From contig CAZMGT010000010.1 in NCBI GenBank assembly GCA_964565895.1, positions 13,208-77,207 on the forward strand: DNA of 64,000 bases, given 5' to 3'. The DNA comes from CAZMGT01 sp964565895. GTDB lineage: Bacteria; Armatimonadota; Zipacnadia; UBA1398; CAZMGT01. Positions 33,658-42,145 of this stretch are shown here, in pieces. The notes under the pieces were generated by a model. The model ran no database searches and had not been told where the DNA came from. It saw nothing but the letters and a program-made list of their open reading frames with translations. Position 1 is the stretch's first letter, and each line of letters starts with the position of its first letter. Position numbers and translations under genes: made by a program.

Positions 33658-34914
33658 CTACATCCCGCCGCCGCCGGCGCCGCCCGGGCCGCCGCCCTGC
33701 GACAGCCGGTCGATCAGCGCCACCAGGGGCATGAACATGGCGATCACGATGAACCCTACCACAACCCCGAGGAACACAATGAGCATCGGCTCCAGCGCCG
33801 AGGTAAGCTGCTCCAAAGCCATGTCGACCTCGGACTCGTAAAACTCGGAGACCTTCTGCAGCATCTGGTCCAGCGAACCGGTCTCCTCGCCAATGGTCAC
33901 CATCTGCACGACCATGGGGGGGAACATCCCCGAGGCACGCAGCGGCGCGCCGATCTCCTCGCCCTCGCGGATGCTCGCCCGAGCGTCGAGCACGGCCTCG
34001 GCGATGATCTCGTTGCCCACCGTGCCGGCCACCGTCTCCAACGCCTGCAAAATGGGCACGCCGCTTTGCAACAGGGTGGACAGGGTCGAGGCAAACCGGG
34101 CGATGGCCACCTTGTGCGTCAGCTTGCCGAACACGGGAAACTTTAGCTTAATGATGTCCAAATACCGCCGCCCGGCGCGCGTGCGCCCCAGGAGACGAAT
34201 GGCGAAGACGATCGCCGCGACAATCCCCAAGAACAACAGGAAGTGGTCGCGCACGAAGTAGCTAATGTCGCGCAGCAGCCGGGTAAGCATGGGCATTTCC
34301 TCGCGGCCGATGCCCAGCTCGTCGAACAGCGCCATGAACTTGGGCACGATGAAGCTCACGAGGAACGTTACGATGCCGATGGCAAACACCATAACGATCG
34401 CCGGGTAGGTCATGGAGGACTTGATCTTCCGCCGCAGCTCAACGTCCTTCTCCATAAACCCCGCCAGGCGCAACAGCGTCTCGTCCAGCACACCGCCGAC
34501 CTCGCCCGCGCGCACGAGACCGACAGCGAGGTTGCTAAACGTGCGCGGATATTTGGCCATCGCTCCGGAGAGGGTGTTTCCCCCTTCGACCTCGAGGCGA
34601 ATGTCGTTGATAATCGCCTTCAGGCTGGGGTTGCTCGTCTGCTCCTGAAGCACGCTCAAGCAGCGCACGAGGGACACGCCGGCGTTGATCATCGTCGCGA
34701 ACTGGCGGCAGAACTGGGCGAGGTCGACGAGCTTTACGCGGCGGAACATAGACACCCGCGCGCGGCGCGAGCGCTGCCTGCTCCGGCTAACCTTCAGCGT
34801 CTCATAGCCCTGGCTCTCCAGGTTGCGCCGCAGTACCTCTTCGCTTTCCGCCTCGACGACGGTTTGCGTCTGCTGGCCGTCCGCGCCGCGGACGACGACC
34901 TCGAACATGGGCAT
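33658..34914 (-). CDS. pilC: Type IV pilus inner-membrane platform protein PilC
   Basis: A 418-residue T2SS-F family protein with two repeated cytoplasmic helical domains: LAQFCRQFATMINAGVSLVRCLSVL near 65 and VAIARFASTLSTLLQSGVPILQALE near 270, each followed by conserved GEETGSLDQML/GEVGGVLDETL motifs. There are three membrane segments (about 170, 220 and 375-400). It converts PilB/PilT motor turning into pilin insertion or removal. The ATG has GGGAGGGATC upstream. The last residues are a short Gly-rich tail. It follows pilB and pilT in the usual motor-platform order. Confidence 0.95.
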   Translation of the reverse strand: MPMFEVVVRGADGQQTQTVVEAESEEVLRRNLESQGYETLKVSRSRQRSRRARVSMFRRVKLVDLAQFCRQFATMINAGVSLVRCLSVLQEQTSNPSLKAIINDIRLEVEGGNTLSGAMAKYPRTFSNLAVGLVRAGEVGGVLDETLLRLAGFMEKDVELRRKIKSSMTYPAIVMVFAIGIVTFLVSFIVPKFMALFDELGIGREEMPMLTRLLRDISYFVRDHFLLFLGIVAAIVFAIRLLGRTRAGRRYLDIIKLKFPVFGKLTHKVAIARFASTLSTLLQSGVPILQALETVAGTVGNEIIAEAVLDARASIREGEEIGAPLRASGMFPPMVVQMVTIGEETGSLDQMLQKVSEFYESEVDMALEQLTSALEPMLIVFLGVVVGFIVIAMFMPLVALIDRLSQGGGPGGAGGGGM

Positions 34915-35010
34915 TAACGATCCCTCCCCCGCGCGGGGCGTTCGCTCGCTATTATTGTGCCATCGTGCGCGCTGGGTGTTACACCACGCCCGAGAAAACC
35001 GCCTCCTTGG

Positions 35011-36153
35011 CTAGCGCGTCCCCGCGGGCTGCCCCTCGTCGCTGTAGAGCATCTTGCGCAGCTCCTCCGGGTTCTGGCAGCGCTCCATGGCGTCGTCGTA
35101 GGTAATCAGCCCGCGCTGATACAAGTCGCGCAGCGCCTGGTCCATCGTCTGCATCCCCAGGCTCGTGCTCGTCTGAATGATCGAGGTAATCTGGTGCGCC
35201 TTTGCCTCGCGAATGAGGTTGCGGATCGCCGCGGTGGCGATCATTACCTCCATAGCGCACACGCGCCCCGGCCCGTTGGCCCGCGGGAGCAACTGCTGGC
35301 TGAGCACGGCGACCAGGTTGTTGGAAAGCTGCACGCGAATCTGCGTCTGCTGCCCCGGCGGGAAAACGTCAACCACGCGGTCCACCGTCTCCGCGGCGTT
35401 GTTCGTGTGCAGCGTGGTCATCACGAGGTGCCCCGTCTCCGCCGCGGTAATGGCCAGGCGCATCGTCTCCAGGTCGCGCATCTCGCCGACGAGGATCACG
35501 TCCGGGTCCTCGCGCAGCGCCGCGCGCAGAGCGTTCTGGAAGTCCAGCGTGTCGTGCCCCAGCTCGCGCTGGTTAATCACGCTCATGCGGTGCGTGTGCA
35601 GGTACTCGATGGGGTCCTCGATGGTAATGATGTGCACGCTCTTTTCGTTGTTAATCAGGTTAACCATCGCCGCCAGGGTCGTGGACTTGCCGCTGCCCGT
35701 GGGGCCGGTAACGAGAATCAGCCCGCGCGGGCGGCGGGCGATGTCCTCGAGCACGGGGGGCAGGCCGAGCTCGGCGATGGTCGGGATCTTCGCCGGGATA
35801 AGGCGAAACGCTGCGGCCACCGTCCCCCGGTCGCGGTAGACGTTGACGCGAAACCGCGCCGGCGGGTGGCGCATTTGGTAGGAGAAGTCCAGCTCCAAAA
35901 ACTCCTCAAAGCGCTTAATCTGCTCGTCGTTGAGCAGGTCGTAGATCATGCGCTGGGAGACTTGGGGGGTAACGGGCTCGAAGTTCGTTTGCTTCAGCGC
36001 CCCGTCGATACGCAAAATAGGTGGCACGCCGACGACGAGGTGCAGGTCAGACGCGTTTTTCTCGACAACCAACGCCAGAAGATCGTCCATGTGCAAATCA
36101 TGAAGCGGCCTGCGGCTCACGGGACGCCGCGCCCGAGTGGTCGGTTCTGCCAT
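35011..36153 (-). CDS. pilT: Type IV pilus retraction ATPase PilT
   Basis: A 380-residue hexameric secretion ATPase with the PilT-type N-terminus (ALVVEKNASDLHLVVGVPP), Walker A GPTGSGKSTT, the Asp box IEDPIEYLH, Walker B and His box (ILVGEMRDLETMR, TLHTNNAAETVDR) and the PilT-specific AIRNLIREAKAHQI motif near residue 305. It powers pilus retraction. The ATG is preceded by AGGGAGAG. It lies 62 bases after pilB and before pilC, so extension and retraction motors are likely made from one transcript. Confidence 0.95.
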   Translation of the reverse strand: MAEPTTRARRPVSRRPLHDLHMDDLLALVVEKNASDLHLVVGVPPILRIDGALKQTNFEPVTPQVSQRMIYDLLNDEQIKRFEEFLELDFSYQMRHPPARFRVNVYRDRGTVAAAFRLIPAKIPTIAELGLPPVLEDIARRPRGLILVTGPTGSGKSTTLAAMVNLINNEKSVHIITIEDPIEYLHTHRMSVINQRELGHDTLDFQNALRAALREDPDVILVGEMRDLETMRLAITAAETGHLVMTTLHTNNAAETVDRVVDVFPPGQQTQIRVQLSNNLVAVLSQQLLPRANGPGRVCAMEVMIATAAIRNLIREAKAHQITSIIQTSTSLGMQTMDQALRDLYQRGLITYDDAMERCQNPEELRKMLYSDEGQPAGTR

Positions 36154-36215
36154 AGCTCACTCTCCCTCTAGCAGGCGAAGATCTTGCTCAGCGCTCAGCT
36201 TCGGCCACGGCGCCG

Positions 36216-38009
36216 CTACGCGCCGACCGTCATCACCTTCCTGACGATCTCCTCGACGTTAGTATAGCCCGCAAGCACCTTGCGGAACGCGTCTTCCTTA
36301 AGCGTCTTCATCCCCGAGGCCTTCGCCGCGGCCTCGATCTCGCTCAACGGGGCGCGCCGCACGATCAGCTCGCGAATCTCGTCGTTCATCGCGAACAGCT
36401 CGAAAATCCCCATGCGCCCCTTATAGCCCGTGCCACGGCACTTCTCGCACCCCCGCCCGCGGTAGAACTTCTGGTCCGGGTTGGGCGGGTTGTCCGGGTC
36501 CCAGCCGAAGCCTAACAGCAGATCGCGCGGCGGGTCGTACTCCTCCTTGCAGTTCTCGCACACCCGGCGGACCAAGCGCTGCCCGAGCACGGCGAGCACC
36601 GAAGCGGAGATCAAGAACGGCTCCACGCCCATGTCTACCAGGCGCGTCACCGCCGACGGCGCCGTGTTCGTGTGCAGCGTGCTCAACACCAAGTGCCCGG
36701 TGAGCGAGGCCTCGATCGCGATGTCCGCGGTCTCCAAGTCACGAATCTCGCCCACCAGGATAATGTCCGGGTCCTGGCGCAGGAACGAACGCAGAGCGTT
36801 GGCAAACGTCAGCCCCGCCTTGCGGTTAACGGGCACCTGGCTTACGCCGGGGAGCTGATACTCCACCGGGTCCTCGATGGTAATGATATTCTTCTCGATG
36901 GTGTTGATCTTGTTCAGGATCGCATACTGGGTTGTTGTTTTGCCGTGGCCCGTGGGCCCGGTGCTCAAAATAATCCCGTTGGGCTGGACGATGAGCTGCT
37001 CCATCTGGGCCAGCGTGTCGGGCATGAACCCCAGCTTGTCCAGGCCCATCAAGCCCGACTGCTGGTCCAAAATGCGAAATACGCACTTCTCCCCGTGCGT
37101 CGTGGGGATGACCGAGACGCGCAGGTCGTAGTTCTTGTTGTCCAAGCGCACGGCGACGCGTCCGTCCTGGGGCAGGCGCCGCTCGGCGATGTCCATGTCC
37201 GCGAGGATCTTCATACGCGAGATAAGCGGGGCGTGCACGTGCTTGGGCGGGGACATGACCTCGTACAGGTCGCCGTCGATCCTAAACCTAATGCGCACTT
37301 TCCGGCGCAGGGGCTCGATGTGTACGTCGCTCGCGCCCTCTTTGATCGCTTGGCGGATGAGCATGTTTACGATGCGGATAATGGGCGCGCTTTGGGCCAC
37401 CTCTTCGTCCGAGCCGGTAACCCTGCTCAAGTCGGCGAGCATACCCGCGCCTGCGGTGTGCGCGTCGAAGTCCGCGCCCTCGGCCGCACGCCGGGTAACG
37501 ACCTCGTCCACCGCCTGGGCGATGGTCGTCGCCGGCTCCTCCTCGCTCTCCGGAGCGCTGGGCTCGGCACTGCCCCCGCCAAACAGCCGCTCGCGCGTTG
37601 AGCGAATCTCGCTGGGCACGGCGAGGCACGGCGTAATGCTGCACTTGGCCATGTTCTTAATGTCGTCCAGGGCCATCAGGTCGCCCGGCTCCTCCATGAC
37701 GATGACCAAGCCCCCATCGGGAGCGCGGGCGATGGGCAAGGCGTTGTGCCGCTCCAAAATCCGCTGGTCGACAAGGTTTAGCACGTCTTCGTCGATCTGC
37801 GTCTCGCTGAGCTTGACGAACTTCACGCCTTCGTATTCCGCCTTGAGCTTATACACGTCCTCGGCGGAAGCCCAGCCGTGGTCGACAATGATCGACTCCA
37901 GCGTAGTTCCCGGCTTAACCTCGGCCTGGGCCTGACGCAACTGTTCGGCCGTGACCAAACCCCGCTCCACCAGCAATTCCGGAAGACGCTTTCTCCGAGT
38001 GGTGGCCAT
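36216..38009 (-). CDS. pilB: Type IV pilus extension ATPase PilB
   Basis: A 597-residue motor with an MshEN/GspE-type N-domain (LPELLVERGLVTAEQLRQA near 9), the core ATPase (Asp box IEDPVEYQLPGVSQV, Walker B ILVGEIRDLETADIA, LHTNTAPSAVTRL) and the zinc finger CENC...CEKC (about 510-545) that separates PilB/GspE from PilT. Walker A reads GPTGHGKTT, with His replacing the usual Ser or Ala. The start has GGGGAGGGG upstream. It is the first gene of the pilus run and has a clear promoter about 150 bases upstream. Confidence 0.95.
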   Translation of the reverse strand: MATTRRKRLPELLVERGLVTAEQLRQAQAEVKPGTTLESIIVDHGWASAEDVYKLKAEYEGVKFVKLSETQIDEDVLNLVDQRILERHNALPIARAPDGGLVIVMEEPGDLMALDDIKNMAKCSITPCLAVPSEIRSTRERLFGGGSAEPSAPESEEEPATTIAQAVDEVVTRRAAEGADFDAHTAGAGMLADLSRVTGSDEEVAQSAPIIRIVNMLIRQAIKEGASDVHIEPLRRKVRIRFRIDGDLYEVMSPPKHVHAPLISRMKILADMDIAERRLPQDGRVAVRLDNKNYDLRVSVIPTTHGEKCVFRILDQQSGLMGLDKLGFMPDTLAQMEQLIVQPNGIILSTGPTGHGKTTTQYAILNKINTIEKNIITIEDPVEYQLPGVSQVPVNRKAGLTFANALRSFLRQDPDIILVGEIRDLETADIAIEASLTGHLVLSTLHTNTAPSAVTRLVDMGVEPFLISASVLAVLGQRLVRRVCENCKEEYDPPRDLLLGFGWDPDNPPNPDQKFYRGRGCEKCRGTGYKGRMGIFELFAMNDEIRELIVRRAPLSEIEAAAKASGMKTLKEDAFRKVLAGYTNVEEIVRKVMTVGA

Positions 38010-38161
38010 CTAAGAACCCCTCCCCGGGTCCGGCGCGCGTTGGCCCGTTGGCCTGCCGAAGTCAAGGGGTGCAGAAAATCCCTGCACGCCGCCGGGCACG
38101 CCGGAAATACGGCCTGCGCGCGGGCGCCCTTGCCCGCGCCGGCGCCGCAGTCCTCTGCTGA

Positions 38162-38190
38162 AGTATAGCATAGGCAAAACGGGCCGACAA
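38162..38190 (-). promoter_or_regulatory. Sigma70-type promoter of the pilB operon
   Basis: On the minus strand TTGTCG (38190-38185), a 17-base spacer and TATACT (38167-38162). The leader to the pilB ATG is about 145 bases. It overlaps one arm of an inverted repeat, suggesting regulation. Confidence 0.78.
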
Positions 38191-38226
38191 CAACGCGCGG
38201 TTCGCCGGCAAAGCACCGTTTTGCCT
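38172..38226. promoter_or_regulatory. Operator-like inverted repeat spanning the pilB promoter
   Basis: Perfect 11-bp arms AGGCAAAACGG (38172-38182) and CCGTTTTGCCT (38216-38226) have centres 44 bp apart, about four helical turns. The first arm lies between -10 and -35; the second is upstream of -35. This arrangement suits a regulator bound at two half-sites, though chance or hairpin use cannot be excluded. Confidence 0.5.
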
Positions 38227-38404
38227 CGCTCTTCGTTTATCTCATTCGCTCCCTCGCGCCGATTACCTTGATTATTTTTTGCCCCACGCGCACTGCGGCC
38301 GAAGCCGCCTAAAAGGCGGCCCCGCGCGGCATCTCCATATGAGTCTTTCCCTTCTTCCGCGCGTCCTAACCAATGAGCGCGATGTTTGCCTGGAGGCGAT
38401 GGCC

Positions 38405-38893
38405 ATGCGCTGGCCGCTTGTCCTCTCTGCGTTTGCCGCAGCCTGCGCCGCTGCTACGCTTTTCGCCGCGGCGCAGGCGGGCCAGCCGCCCGCCCAGCCC
38501 ACGTTCGACACCGCCTGGCTCGAGCACATGCTTCGGCAAACGGAGTGGCGCTTTTCCTACAACAAGGAGCAAAAGCTGTTTGTGATCACCACCGGCGAGC
38601 GCGTCCTCTTCTGCCGGACGAGCGGCAAGGACCCCGTGTACGTATGCCTCCGCGCGCCGATCCCCAACTTTCCCCAACGGCCACCGGCGACGCTTTTGCG
38701 CAGGCTGCTTCAGCGCAACTATGAGATCTACCTCGGGCACTATGGGCTGGACGGCCGGGGCAGGCTGTGGTTTGAGATTAACACCCCCGCGCGCCTGCTC
38801 GACGCCGCGCATTTAAACCGCGTTATTCTTTGGGTGCACCGCGAGGTCGACCGCGCGCGCAAGCTGATCGAGCAGCCGCCGGAGGAGAAGTAG
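38405..38893 (+). CDS. Exported YbjN/CesT-fold-like protein
   Basis: The ATG at 38405 is chosen because GGAGG lies 8 bases upstream; the ATG six bases earlier would be too close. The product (162 residues) has a signal peptide (MRWPLVLSAFAAACAAATLF) and then a compact domain with WRFSYNKEQKLFVITTGERV, LLRRLLQRNYEIYLGHYGLD, RLWFEINTP and HREVDRARKLIEQ, which resembles YbjN-like (bacterial sensory transduction regulator/CesT-fold) proteins. Those are normally cytoplasmic, so an exported version is unusual. It is divergent from the pilB operon, which may hint at a linked role, but nothing in the sequence proves this. Confidence 0.65.
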   Translation: MRWPLVLSAFAAACAAATLFAAAQAGQPPAQPTFDTAWLEHMLRQTEWRFSYNKEQKLFVITTGERVLFCRTSGKDPVYVCLRAPIPNFPQRPPATLLRRLLQRNYEIYLGHYGLDGRGRLWFEINTPARLLDAAHLNRVILWVHREVDRARKLIEQPPEEK

Positions 38894-39051
38894 CTCCGCC
38901 ACGCCGGACAAAGCGCCGGGGTTTGCGCCGCCCTGCGCCGTGGGGGGCGCGCCCGCGCCCTTGCCCGCCTGCGCCTCGGCAAGCCAAGGGACCAGGTGCG
39001 GCACCCCGGCGAAGCCTGGGCCAAGCTTGCGCTAGGGCGCTCTGCTCCCCG

Positions 39052-39927
39052 CTAGAGGTAGCTGTGCAGGCTCTCCAGGTTAAGCGCGCGCGTGAGCCAA
39101 TTGACGCCAAGGTAGGTAAAAAGCACGGCGACGAAGCCTACCACGGCGAAAATCGCCGCGCCCATCCCCCGCCACCCGCGCACCAGGCGCATGTGCAAAT
39201 ATACCAAATAAATCACCCAGGTAATAAGCGACCACACCTCTTTGGGGTCCCAGCTCCACCACTTGCTCCACGCCTCCTGGGCCCAAATGGCGCCGGTAAC
39301 GATAAGCGCCGTGAGCCACACAAAGCCAAACGAAATTAAGCTATACGTCCAGCTTTCGAGCTGGTCCGCGGAGGGGACGAGCTGGCGCTCGCCTTCGTCC
39401 GACTCGCCCGTCGGCTCTCCGCCGGCAAGGTATTTGATCACCGCGGCAGCGCCGGTTACCGCGGCAAGGGCGAGCGGGCCATAGGCGAGGATCGCCGTGC
39501 CGATGTGCACGTTGCGCCATGGGCTGCGCAACGCAGCCATGAGGTAGTCGTCTACCGGGCTGTAGTTGCTCCGCGCCAAGCGCAGGCCGCTTATCGCCAT
39601 GGCCATGATCACCGGCCCCGCCCAGCGCAGGTCCCAGCGAAACGCGGCGACAACGAACGCCCCGAGGATCCCGATGACGAAGCACACGGTAAACTCATAG
39701 AGCGTGGTCAGGGGCAAGCGGGGCTCCGCGGGCTGCAGCCCGCGCGCCGCCAAGGAGAGGATGAGGGCGAGCGCGGCCAGCCCGGCCAGCGCCTGCCCCA
39801 CCCGCGGGCTTATGCGGTCCCTGCGCAACGCAAGAGACACACCATAGGCCACGAGCGCGGCAACGACCAGCCCTACGGCGCAGGCGAAGGACCCGTCCTC
39901 GATGCTCTGCAGCGCCTGCCGGCTCAT
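39052..39927 (-). CDS. ccsA: Cytochrome c biogenesis protein CcsA/ResC
   Basis: A 291-residue multi-pass protein with about eight hydrophobic segments, the tryptophan-rich haem-handling motif KWWSWDPKEVWSL near residue 221 and conserved histidines (VHIGTAILAYG near 140 and YLVYLHMRL near 240). Together with ResB it exports haem and attaches it to apocytochrome c (system II). It starts 10 bases after the resB stop with GGAGGGAACA before the ATG, so the two form one operon. The 158 bases between this gene and the YbjN-like gene show no clear terminator. Confidence 0.92.
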   Translation of the reverse strand: MSRQALQSIEDGSFACAVGLVVAALVAYGVSLALRRDRISPRVGQALAGLAALALILSLAARGLQPAEPRLPLTTLYEFTVCFVIGILGAFVVAAFRWDLRWAGPVIMAMAISGLRLARSNYSPVDDYLMAALRSPWRNVHIGTAILAYGPLALAAVTGAAAVIKYLAGGEPTGESDEGERQLVPSADQLESWTYSLISFGFVWLTALIVTGAIWAQEAWSKWWSWDPKEVWSLITWVIYLVYLHMRLVRGWRGMGAAIFAVVGFVAVLFTYLGVNWLTRALNLESLHSYL

Positions 39928-39936
39928 TGTTCCCTC

Positions 39937-41619
39937 CTAGCGCGTTGCCCCTTGGGCGAGCTCGTCGAGCACCGCGCGCGCGACACGCTGGGCGACCTCT
40001 GACCCTGTGCGCCGCGGCGCAGCAATGATTACCTGCGAGCCTTGCCCGCGTTGCAAAACCTTGCACCGGAACACGCGCAGGGGCACATAGAACGATAGCA
40101 CAAGCCCCAGCGAGAGCACAGCAAAGCCCAGGAAGACCAAGACAACCCCCGGGTCGCGCGTGGCGCGCAGGCCGGAAAACTTGCGCAAGCCCACGACGCT
40201 TAGCTCATAGCCGGCAAAGTTGACCGGCTCGCCGATCGTCGCCGTGCCCAGCTCCTCCAGCTCCGCCCCTTCCTTCCCGCGGTTTAGCCCGACGAACGAG
40301 ACGTGCGGCCAGGGGCGCAGGTTGCCGCTTTCGTCCGGCTCGCCCCCGGGGACGACGTGTATCGCCGCGGGCCAAACGACGACCTCGGGCAGCTCGCCAA
40401 ACTTCGCGCTAAGCGGCGCGGGCTCTAGCGCCAGTTGCTCGCCCATGCGCAAAATGCGCACCTCGCGCTCCGCGCTTTCCCCTGCGCCGGCAATACGCAG
40501 GGTTACCGACCAGAGCCCCCAGTCCGACTGGTAAAACCCCACCCCACGCACCGATGCCGGCTCGTTCACGCGGATCTCCGCCCGCTTGATCTTGCGCAGG
40601 GCAACTTTCTTTCCCCGAGGGAGGCCCGCCGGCCGTGGCGCGCGCCGCGGCTTGAGCTCGATGATCTCCTCGATGGGGTGCGGGGCGCCGGTTTGCTCCT
40701 CAAGCTCCGACAGGCGGACGAGCTCCACCTCCGCGTCGCCCCGGCCTGTGGTCGGCTCGTAAAACGTAACGTAGCTGCAGTAATCAATCTCCATCCCTCG
40801 AGGGTCTTGGGGGACTTCGAAGCGCTCCAGGTAGACGTAGATGTCCGAGTGCGGCTCGTGCGCCCAGCCGCCCTCCATCGGGGCAATGCGGCTTTCGAAC
40901 CCCCCAAACAGTGGGCTCCCCCCATATACCGCGCCGACGAAGATCACGAGCAGGGCCACGTGGGTGACCAACGGGCCGATGATCGCCGAGGCACCGCGGC
41001 GGGCGTAAAGGTCGGTGGCGTTGCCGTTTTTCTGCTCGAGCACGCCGTAGCGCAGCCGGCGAAAGTGCCTCTTTAGCCGCTGGACGGCCTCCTCTGGAGC
41101 TAGGGGGAGGTTTGCCCCGAAGCAGTTGTCCATTTGCCGCAGCGTGGCCAGCTCCACGGCGACCGCGGGCGCGCGCATCCGGCGCAGGGCCGCCCCCGCG
41201 CGCTGCCACATGCAAAGCAGCACCTCAAGGCCGACCATGGCGAGGATCGTGCGATACCAGGGCGAGCCGAAGACATCGTAAAACCTCGCGGAGATGAGCA
41301 GGGGCGCGGCAAGCTCGCCGTAGCGCCGCGCATATAGGCGCAGGACATCGGTTTGGATTACGTCGCGGGGCTGGCCCGGGAACTGGGGAAAGAGCGTGCC
41401 CAGGATTGACGCCGCGCCCCACAGCCCGAGCAGCGCCACGGTAAAGCGCACCGCGCCCCAGCGCGAGTCGAGGTAGAAAAACGCCCAGTAGGCGAGGACG
41501 AGAACCACCGCGCCCAGGACCTCGGAGCCGGAAAGCCGCCCATCGGCCAGGCCCCAAAACAGCCCCGAGGACAGGCCCAGGACAACCGCGGCCACAGCTT
41601 TTGCCCTTGCGCTTTTCAC
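39937..41619 (-). CDS. resB: Cytochrome c biogenesis protein ResB/Ccs1
   Basis: A 560-residue membrane protein. Features are hydrophobic segments near the N-terminus, ASILGTLFPQFPGQPRDV near 90 (a ResB-type motif), a third helix near 240, a long periplasmic domain (about 260-480: GVGFYQSDWGLWSVTLRI) and a final helix VVLVFLGFAVLSLGLVLSFYVPLRV followed by a basic cytoplasmic tail. It partners with CcsA in haem delivery. The GTG start (AAGGGG upstream) overlaps the stop of a short upstream ORF by four bases (GTGA). Confidence 0.9.
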   Translation of the reverse strand: MKSARAKAVAAVVLGLSSGLFWGLADGRLSGSEVLGAVVLVLAYWAFFYLDSRWGAVRFTVALLGLWGAASILGTLFPQFPGQPRDVIQTDVLRLYARRYGELAAPLLISARFYDVFGSPWYRTILAMVGLEVLLCMWQRAGAALRRMRAPAVAVELATLRQMDNCFGANLPLAPEEAVQRLKRHFRRLRYGVLEQKNGNATDLYARRGASAIIGPLVTHVALLVIFVGAVYGGSPLFGGFESRIAPMEGGWAHEPHSDIYVYLERFEVPQDPRGMEIDYCSYVTFYEPTTGRGDAEVELVRLSELEEQTGAPHPIEEIIELKPRRAPRPAGLPRGKKVALRKIKRAEIRVNEPASVRGVGFYQSDWGLWSVTLRIAGAGESAEREVRILRMGEQLALEPAPLSAKFGELPEVVVWPAAIHVVPGGEPDESGNLRPWPHVSFVGLNRGKEGAELEELGTATIGEPVNFAGYELSVVGLRKFSGLRATRDPGVVLVFLGFAVLSLGLVLSFYVPLRVFRCKVLQRGQGSQVIIAAPRRTGSEVAQRVARAVLDELAQGATR

Positions 41620-41750
41620 CCGACGGCCCCTTGTCGAAGGTCGCAGCTTACGCGCTGCCCGCTAAAAAAGTAAACGACGGGCTTGCCTCTGAGCAACAAT
41701 TTTTCTAAAAGTTTTTCTTTATTTTTGAAGAAGGGCGATTCGCGCGCCAT
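41616..41750 (-). CDS. Possible 44-residue leader ORF before resB
   Basis: This frame (MARESPFFKNKEKLLEKLLL at its start, then a hydrophobic PVVYFF patch) stops with TGA overlapping the resB GTG, the same overlap style used between true genes here (gyrA/archease, nuoC/nuoD, pstC/pstA). Its middle is AT-rich (AAA, AAT, CTT, TTA codons), quite unlike its neighbours. No good ribosome-binding site precedes the ATG. It may be a small protein, a translational coupler, or simply AT-rich promoter DNA. Confidence 0.3.
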   Translation of the reverse strand: MARESPFFKNKEKLLEKLLLRGKPVVYFFSGQRVSCDLRQGAVG

Positions 41751-41946
41751 ATCGCCGGGCCCTGCGCGCCCGTTCGCCCGGCCGCCCGCCCCGCCCGGGA
41801 GGCAGCGGTTGGCCTTGGCCTGTGGGATGAGACGCATATCCCGTCGTCGCCCTGGGCGAAAGGCCTCGCGTGGCGCTGCCGCCTCTCGCTCGTCGGCCCC
41901 TGAGCGGGCGCGGGGCGTTTGCGCCGCGGGGCAGTTTTTCGCCCCC

Positions 41947-41977
41947 TTTACTAGGAGTGCGCGCAAAATGTTAGAAT
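41947..41977 (+). promoter_or_regulatory. Candidate promoter of the nuo operon
   Basis: TTTACT and TAGAAT are 19 bases apart, a longer spacer than ideal. It would leave a leader of about 160 bases before nuoA, the only sizeable non-coding stretch upstream of the operon. Confidence 0.4.
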
Positions 41978-41991
41978 ATGCAGCCTGAGCT

Positions 41992-42117
41992 GTGGGCGAG
42001 TATTGAGGCATCACCCTCGCTCCCCACGGCTTTCTGACGTAAGAGATCAGGACCCCCGGCGCGGAGCAGGCACGTTGTGCCTCCCTCGTTCTGCACGCAG
42101 GGCACCCGCGTGCGGGT
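41992..42117 (+). other. Structured nuo leader with three consecutive hairpins
   Basis: Three short stems are visible: GTGGG-CGAG with CTCG-(3-base bulge)-CCCAC (41992-42027), AGGCAC-GTT-GTGCCT (42068-42082) and ACCCG-CGTG-CGGGT (about 42104-42117). None has a T-tract. I recognise no known riboswitch class. Confidence 0.4.
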
Positions 42118-42145
42118 TCGTCTGGGGCCAGAAGTGTAGCGCCCA

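Larger units (their letters stand above)
38010..38404. promoter_or_regulatory. 395-base divergent intergenic region between pilB and the YbjN-like gene
   Basis: It holds the pilB promoter and an 11-bp inverted repeat (separate entries) and, on the YbjN-like side, a small hairpin GCCGCC-TAAAA-GGCGGC at 38304-38320 without a T-tract. I could not assign a convincing promoter to the plus-strand gene. No ORF here looks coding. Confidence 0.6.
41620..42145. promoter_or_regulatory. 526-base divergent intergenic region between resB and nuoA
   Basis: Besides the small ORF above it contains an AT-rich island at about 41690-41735, GC-rich sequence without recognisable genes to about 41940, then a candidate nuo promoter and a structured leader. 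A weak resB promoter candidate (TTGCTC, 16 bases, TTTACT, minus strand) overlaps the AT-rich side. Nothing else is supported. Confidence 0.55.
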
